Assembly: GCA_018676675.1 (NCBI GenBank)
Contig: JABHEG010000115.1
Span: forward strand, 1-64,000
DNA length: 64,000 nucleotides
Source: Lentisphaerota bacterium
GTDB lineage: Bacteria; Verrucomicrobiota; Lentisphaeria; Oligosphaerales; JABHEG01
Direction: 5' to 3'
This document shows, piece by piece, positions 60,069 through 64,000 of the stretch. Numbering within the stretch: the first letter of the stretch is position 1; every line of letters begins with the position of its first letter. The position numbers and the translations under genes were made by a program. The notes beneath the pieces were generated by a model. It was not told the DNA's origin. It was given only the letters and a program-made list of their open reading frames with translations, and did no database searches.

Positions 60069-60845
60069 CTACTCGCCCGCCGCTAGGACCTCGATACCAT
60101 TCGCCTCCAGGTCAGCCCGGAAAAGAGGGTCAACCCGATCTGTAATCAGGATGTCTATTGCACGGATGTCGCCACTCCTGGCAAACGACGGAATACCAAG
60201 TTTGGAGCTGTCCGCCAGAAGGATGACCTGATTGCTCCGCTTCATGATCTGCTCTTTGGTAAACGCTTCGTTCGTGTCCGTCGTGGTCATGCCATCTTCG
60301 ATGGTGAACCCAATCGTCCCCATGAACGCCTTGTCAACATGGAGGTTCCCGGCGACAGCAGCTGTGAGCGGCCCGACAAGTGTACGGCTCAGGGGGCGGA
60401 ACTCGCCGCCCACCAGGATCAGTCGATGGTCTGACCCCATGAGCCGCGACGCGGCCATCAACGAGTTGGTGACCACCGTCAGGCCTTCACGTTCATCCAG
60501 ACGCTCGGCAAGCATGAGGACCGTACTGCCACCGTCCAGGTAGATGACGTCGTGATCCTCAATCAGATCAATTGCTTTGGCCGCGATCCGACGCTTGATC
60601 CCTTGGTGTTGAGTCGCCTTATCGTGGAAGACGGGCTCGACCCGTGCCACCGGGTGTAAGGTCGCTCCTCCGCGTACGCGTTGCAGCAGCTTGCGCTCGT
60701 GCATGCTCTGCAGGTCACGGCGAATCGTGGCTTCGGATACGCTCAGTTCGTTACTCAGCCCCCCCACGGTCATCACCGTCGAGTGCCGCAACAGCTCGAG
60801 AATCCGATGCTCGCGCTCAGCATTGAGAAGTTTGTGCTCTGGCAT
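60069..60845 (-). CDS. DeoR/GlpR-family transcriptional regulator
   Basis: A 258-residue repressor. The N-terminal winged helix (LNAEREHRILELL, VSEATIRRDLQSM, LQRVRGGATL) spans about residues 7-62. The C-terminal sugar-phosphate sensor domain of the DeoRC type (YLDGGSTVLMLAERL, NSLMAASRL, GIPSFARSGD) follows. It is the first gene of the minus-strand cluster and is 76 bases from the E1 gene, so it probably autoregulates and controls the dehydrogenase operon in response to a phosphorylated sugar or a related metabolite. The ligand is unknown. Confidence 0.85.
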   Translation of the reverse strand: MPEHKLLNAEREHRILELLRHSTVMTVGGLSNELSVSEATIRRDLQSMHERKLLQRVRGGATLHPVARVEPVFHDKATQHQGIKRRIAAKAIDLIEDHDVIYLDGGSTVLMLAERLDEREGLTVVTNSLMAASRLMGSDHRLILVGGEFRPLSRTLVGPLTAAVAGNLHVDKAFMGTIGFTIEDGMTTTDTNEAFTKEQIMKRSNQVILLADSSKLGIPSFARSGDIRAIDILITDRVDPLFRADLEANGIEVLAAGE

Positions 60846-61206
60846 GATCGAAACTGCTCATTAATGTGACTTCAAACTCTAAATATACCCCTAAACAAGC
60901 CGAAACCAATCACGATGACACGCCTTTCGCGCATAAACAATCAGGTGCCCATCCAAAACGCCAGCCATGGGCATGGCCAGGAACAGGTCAGGTTTCGCGT
61001 GCCCCTCCGTAGGGAGATCGTTCGGGTGGCTGTCAAGCCCATTCCGCCTCGGCGGCAGGAGCCGCTGTTGCCGAAGCGCCATGGCGCGAAACGCGACCCG
61101 GCCCATGTTCAGGATACTCAAAAATGATAATGAAACCGCCTTGATTTTTGGCCTGCTCAAGTTGCAAAGGCCGAGGCTGGGAGTATTTTACTCAAGCCTA
61201 AATCCT
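60846..61206. other. Intergenic region before tRNA-Leu, 361 bases
   Basis: Holds the probable promoter of the DeoR operon (60882-60909). A minus-strand 89-codon frame (60891-61160) rich in Arg, Pro and Leu, with small palindromes such as GCCATGGGCATGGC near 60963, has no known domain. It looks more like a structured intergenic element than a gene. The tRNA promoter should lie near 61140-61200, where the DNA is AT-rich. Confidence 0.4.
60882..60909 (-). promoter_or_regulatory. Possible sigma-70-type promoter for the DeoR-dehydrogenase operon
   Basis: On the minus strand TTGGTT (60909-60904) and TATATT (60887-60882) are separated by 16 bases and lie 37 bases upstream of the ATG at 60845. The -10 is good but the -35 matches TTGACA at only three positions. 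Confidence 0.35.
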
Positions 61207-61293
<87 letters not shown>

Positions 61294-61301
61294 AAACAGA
61301 C

Positions 61302-61331
61302 AACGCCGGCTCCGATGAGTCGGCGTTTTTT
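61302..61331 (+). terminator. Rho-independent terminator after tRNA-Leu
   Basis: AACGCCGGCTC pairs with GAGTCGGCGTT over an 11-bp stem (one G-U pair) with a CGAT loop, and runs into six T residues at 61326-61331. It starts nine bases after the tRNA CCA. Confidence 0.92.
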
Positions 61332-61620
61332 CTTGGTCCTGGGGAACCGTTCTTGGAAGAAGGCGGTCTGAAGGAACTAAGTATGGTCCGGCAGTCGGCA
61401 GGTTCGCTCGACAGAGCGCTTTGGCACCCACAACAAGCAACCGACCGAAGTTCCCTCCCTGGCACGCGGCAGCCACGACCATCCCGCGACTGATTGGTGT
61501 GCCCGTGCCCAGCACCAGTCCGAGCGGAGCGAGAGTTCAAGAGGCGTCCCGGTTCCAGTTCCAGCAAGAGGACCGTTCGTCTCCGAATCCGAAGCAGGAA
61601 GACATCGGCGTCCACACCCT
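61332..61620. other. Gap between tRNA terminator and pseudopilin genes
   Basis: A 289-base stretch (327 from the end of the tRNA). A TTG-initiated 67-codon frame (61421-61624) ends with its stop overlapping the ATG of the pseudopilin gene. Its sequence is Ser/Pro/Gln-rich with no motif, so I do not call it. The promoter of the secretion genes probably lies here. Confidence 0.35.
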
Positions 61621-62103
61621 ATGAACCGCGCCCTGAGCAAATCAATGCATGGCGAACACGGTTTCGCCCCCGGGCATGCGCTCCCGCCGCCGGACCATCG
61701 CCGACGCTCCGACCTACCGTTCACGTTCATGGAGATCCTGATTGCGGGAATGATCCTGACTCTCGCCATTGCCATGACACTTGGGATACTCGGGGGAGCA
61801 CGTGGCCGACTCCTCAAAGCCGAACAACGTTGGGGACGCAGCCACCACCTGAGCAACATGACCGAGTTCTACCTGCTGACCGGCCCCAAGGGCGATCTCC
61901 CCGCATCTCTCCTTCCGGAAGGGTTCTCAGCGAGGTGTGACTTGGTGAAGGCAGAGGACCTCCCCGAACACGCCGCCGAGGGTGTTCCCGGGTGGGATGA
62001 CTGGCAGTTGGGACAGTTCCACGTTGCCGTGACGGCCCCCTCAGGAAACACCATAGGCAAATGGGTCGTCGAAAAACTGGTGCGCGAGGATGACTGCGAC
62101 TGA
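61621..62103 (+). CDS. Type II secretion minor pseudopilin, GspI-like
   Basis: A 160-residue protein with a basic leader (HRRRSDLP) followed by FTFMEILIAGMILTLAIAM. The +1 Phe, +5 Glu and hydrophobic spine match class III prepilins, but the residue before the cleavage site is Pro rather than the usual Gly. Size, order and neighbours (J and K follow) fit GspI. The leader is long if translation starts at 61621. ATG 61645 is an alternative start that shortens it. Confidence 0.65.
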   Translation: MNRALSKSMHGEHGFAPGHALPPPDHRRRSDLPFTFMEILIAGMILTLAIAMTLGILGGARGRLLKAEQRWGRSHHLSNMTEFYLLTGPKGDLPASLLPEGFSARCDLVKAEDLPEHAAEGVPGWDDWQLGQFHVAVTAPSGNTIGKWVVEKLVREDDCD

Positions 62104-62114
62104 CGGAACGACCG

Positions 62115-62846
62115 ATGGAAACACGCCGACACAACCAGAGTGACCCGAACGGACGTGCCAAGCGTGGGGGCGGGAGCGCCGGCTTCACTCTCCTGGAACT
62201 CATGATCGCTCTGGCCATCTTCATGATGCTGGTCGGTATCCTGATTGGTTTCAGTCGCGAAGTCAGCAAGTCGTGGACCAGGCTCCGACGCGAACAGGGC
62301 CTGTTCTCGGAGCTTCTTGTCCTGGACCGAACGCTGGACGCAATGCTCATCAATGTTATTCCGTTCGTGTGGCCGGGAGCCGAACCCGAGGACGATCCGC
62401 GTCCCGCTTTCCAGGGCAGCCCCGACCGCCTGCGGATGGCCTATCAGCACCGGCTTAACAGCGTTCAGGATGGCGCCATCCGCTTCGTCGCTCTGGAAGT
62501 TGTCGATGGAGACTTGCTGGCCCACTACCAACAGCGGCCGTTTCTGACCTGGGAGGATTTGGGCGACGGCGCGGCCCAGACCAGTGTCCTGTCACACGGC
62601 GTTGAGTCAATCGAGTTTCTCTATGCGGACCTGGCGGCCGAGGCCGAAGACGTCGAGTGGCTCGCCGAATGGCGGCCGGAAGATGAAGACGAGAACGAGA
62701 AGAAGCGAAAAGTGTCCCAGCTGCCGCTGGCCGTCATGGTAAAGATCCACTGGCAGGATGGCCGCACGGAATCCTGGCTGCGGCGCACGTCGGGAAGTGG
62801 ATTTAGAGAGCGCTTTGGGCAGTGGAAGCCCAAACCGACAACCTGA
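62115..62846 (+). CDS. Type II secretion minor pseudopilin GspJ-like
   Basis: A 243-residue prepilin. The cleavage/methylation motif SAGFTLLELMIALAIF (Gly before Phe, Glu at +5) begins the hydrophobic spine. The body (VLDRTLDAMLINVIPFVW, VESIEFLYADLA, LPLAVMVKIHW) is typical of GspJ, which caps the pseudopilus tip together with GspI and GspK. An acidic/basic insert EDEDENEKKRK near residue 205 is unusual. It starts 11 bases after the GspI-like gene. Confidence 0.82.
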   Translation: METRRHNQSDPNGRAKRGGGSAGFTLLELMIALAIFMMLVGILIGFSREVSKSWTRLRREQGLFSELLVLDRTLDAMLINVIPFVWPGAEPEDDPRPAFQGSPDRLRMAYQHRLNSVQDGAIRFVALEVVDGDLLAHYQQRPFLTWEDLGDGAAQTSVLSHGVESIEFLYADLAAEAEDVEWLAEWRPEDEDENEKKRKVSQLPLAVMVKIHWQDGRTESWLRRTSGSGFRERFGQWKPKPTT

Positions 62847-62878
62847 TACAGGAAGGCGCGGAACGCCCCACGGATTGC

Positions 62879-64000
62879 ATGACCTCACCATCCACCAAAC
62901 CAGAAGTGACCGGTACCACGAGCCGTTGCGGAACTCGAGGCGAAGGCGGGGTGGCGTTGATTATGGTGCTGGGAGTGCTGGCCGTTGTTGGGATGATGGC
63001 GGCCCACGTGGCGATTGTCAGCGAAGTCACGGCACGCGAAGCCAAAGTGGCCGCGGATCGCAGTCAACTGCGCTATGCGGCCGAATCCGCAGCCGCTCGC
63101 GCCTTCTGGCTGTTGGCTGCGGACCTAGCTGAGTACCCGAACGACCACACGCAAGTGGGACTCCGTGAAGTGGAAAATCAGGGAACAGACGAAGAACGCT
63201 GGATCATGGACGGGCGGAATCACCGTGCGAACGCCATGGGATTCGACGTGCAGGTCGCGATCCAGGATGCCAACAGCGGACTGGATTTCTCCGGAAACGA
63301 CGCACGAAACAACGTGGAGGCAGCCCTCCGCCCGGATGACACGATCGAAGCGGATGAACAGGCCGGCACCATTGACGAGTTCCTCGACATACTGGCCGAC
63401 TATGTCGACCCGGATGACTACGAGCACTTGCATGGCAAAGAGAACGAACTGTATGAGGACGAAGGCCTGCCGGGGATGCCCCGAAACGCCCCCATCCAGT
63501 TCCGGGGCGAAATCCTCTGGCTCGAGGGGTTTGCCGAGGCGGTTGGCGGCACTGAGCCGGGAAGTCGTCCCGTGCACGCGAATGCCCAGGCCATTCGCCT
63601 CGTGCCGCCGACGGGCTTCAGCTTCTCCGGTGGGACTTCACGCCGAGGTACGCGCCGTCGAACCACGTACAGGCCCAAACAGAGCAGCGGAAGACCTTCC
63701 TTTTTCGGGAGCCCTCCGCAACTGATTCGCCAACTGGCGGGTCTTACAGATCAGGAACTGAGGGCTGTACTCGACGCCAGAGAGCGCTGGGAGCAGGATG
63801 GAACGCCCCTCACGGACACGATGGACCCGGAGCTGCTGTCCCGCCTGCAAAGCCGTTTCTCATTTGACGAGTCCGGCGTGGCCACCATCGAGGTCACAGC
63901 AACAGCCGCCGACGGGGCAATCCGTCGAGCCCTGCGTGTCACCCGAGGCTGCCAGCCGGCCCGGAACGCGTACACGGACATGAAGAAAAAGGACGCCATT
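62879..64000 (+). CDS. Type II secretion minor pseudopilin GspK-like, cut by window end
   Basis: Open from ATG 62879 to the last base, 374 codons with no stop, so the C-terminus is missing. It starts MTSPSTKPEVTG, then GGVALIMVLGVLAVVGMMAA, the GspK-type spine that lacks Glu at +5. ADRSQLRYAAESAAARAF and VAIQDANSGLDF, followed by a helix-rich domain (TIDEFLDILADYVDPDD), match GspK, the large tip pseudopilin that starts pseudopilus assembly. An Arg/Ser/Gly-rich insert (about residues 250-280) is atypical. It follows GspJ by 32 bases. Confidence 0.8.
   Translation, partial: MTSPSTKPEVTGTTSRCGTRGEGGVALIMVLGVLAVVGMMAAHVAIVSEVTAREAKVAADRSQLRYAAESAAARAFWLLAADLAEYPNDHTQVGLREVENQGTDEERWIMDGRNHRANAMGFDVQVAIQDANSGLDFSGNDARNNVEAALRPDDTIEADEQAGTIDEFLDILADYVDPDDYEHLHGKENELYEDEGLPGMPRNAPIQFRGEILWLEGFAEAVGGTEPGSRPVHANAQAIRLVPPTGFSFSGGTSRRGTRRRTTYRPKQSSGRPSFFGSPPQLIRQLAGLTDQELRAVLDARERWEQDGTPLTDTMDPELLSRLQSRFSFDESGVATIEVTATAADGAIRRALRVTRGCQPARNAYTDMKKKDAI

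Noticed and set aside
61421-61624. A 67-codon frame whose stop overlaps the GspI start
   Set aside because: The TTG start, low-complexity composition and lack of a pilin motif argue against it, even though the overlap resembles coupling.

Overview
This is a GC-rich bacterial chromosomal segment with dense coding. No phage, transposase or CRISPR is visible. The gene set points to the PVC superphylum, most likely a Kiritimatiellota- or Lentisphaerota-like heterotroph. The clues are a 3233-residue secreted protein ending in a SGWNLVSLPV-type domain, a hydrazine-synthase-alpha-like (HzsA-like) cytochrome, large exported glycosidases and beta-helix proteins, a sulfatase-like enzyme, thioredoxin-like proteins with carboxypeptidase-regulatory repeats, a fused E1 alpha/beta dehydrogenase, and a eukaryote-like set of glycogen enzymes. 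The phylum is an inference from gene content, because no rRNA or ribosomal protein gene is present.

Layout. 1-10055: non-coding leader, then the giant secreted multidomain protein with a trypsin domain. 10137-14582: an amidohydrolase, then a minus-strand pair (class III aminotransferase, uvrB). 14979-27468: a plus-strand glycogen island with a bifunctional debranching enzyme, a free-standing CBM48 protein, glycogen phosphorylase, glycogen synthase, branching enzyme and a CrtI-like FAD oxidoreductase. 27476-31968: a minus-strand pair of exported PD40/cytochrome-c-type proteins. 32190-41099: an exported GH2-like protein lacking the usual acid/base, a small WaaP/RIO-like kinase divergent from an ABC-F ATPase, and a metallophosphoesterase. 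41412-52259: a carbohydrate neighbourhood with a GH27 enzyme, two beta-helix proteins, a sulfatase-superfamily enzyme with Thr in place of the formylglycine Cys/Ser, a GNAT-glycosidase fusion and an AAC(3)-like acyltransferase. A composite direct-repeat array separates the first two of these genes. 52345-54713: a thioredoxin-fold protein lacking CxxC, a GNAT and an HD hydrolase. 54756-60845: a minus-strand operon for a DeoR regulator and a complete 2-oxoacid dehydrogenase complex (fused E1, E2, E3), ending in a strong terminator. 61207-61331: tRNA-Leu(GAG) and its terminator. 61621-64000: type II secretion minor pseudopilins I, J and K, with K running off the window.

How the genes fit together. 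The glycogen island encodes synthesis from ADP-glucose (GlgA, GlgB) and breakdown (GlgP, debranching enzyme), but the window has no glgC. The exported beta-helix, GH2-like and GH27 proteins suggest scavenging of plant or algal polysaccharides. The pseudopilin genes indicate a type II secretion system that could export such enzymes. The dehydrogenase complex would send pyruvate or a related 2-oxoacid into acyl-CoA.

Several proteins keep a known fold but lack a defining catalytic residue, and these are the most interesting items in the window: GH2 acid/base Glu to Asn, sulfatase Cys/Ser to Thr, TlpA-like CxxC to Gln/Ser, and prepilin -1 Gly to Pro. Two domain architectures also stand out: trypsin set between two segments of a putative split beta-sandwich, and GNAT fused to a glycosidase.
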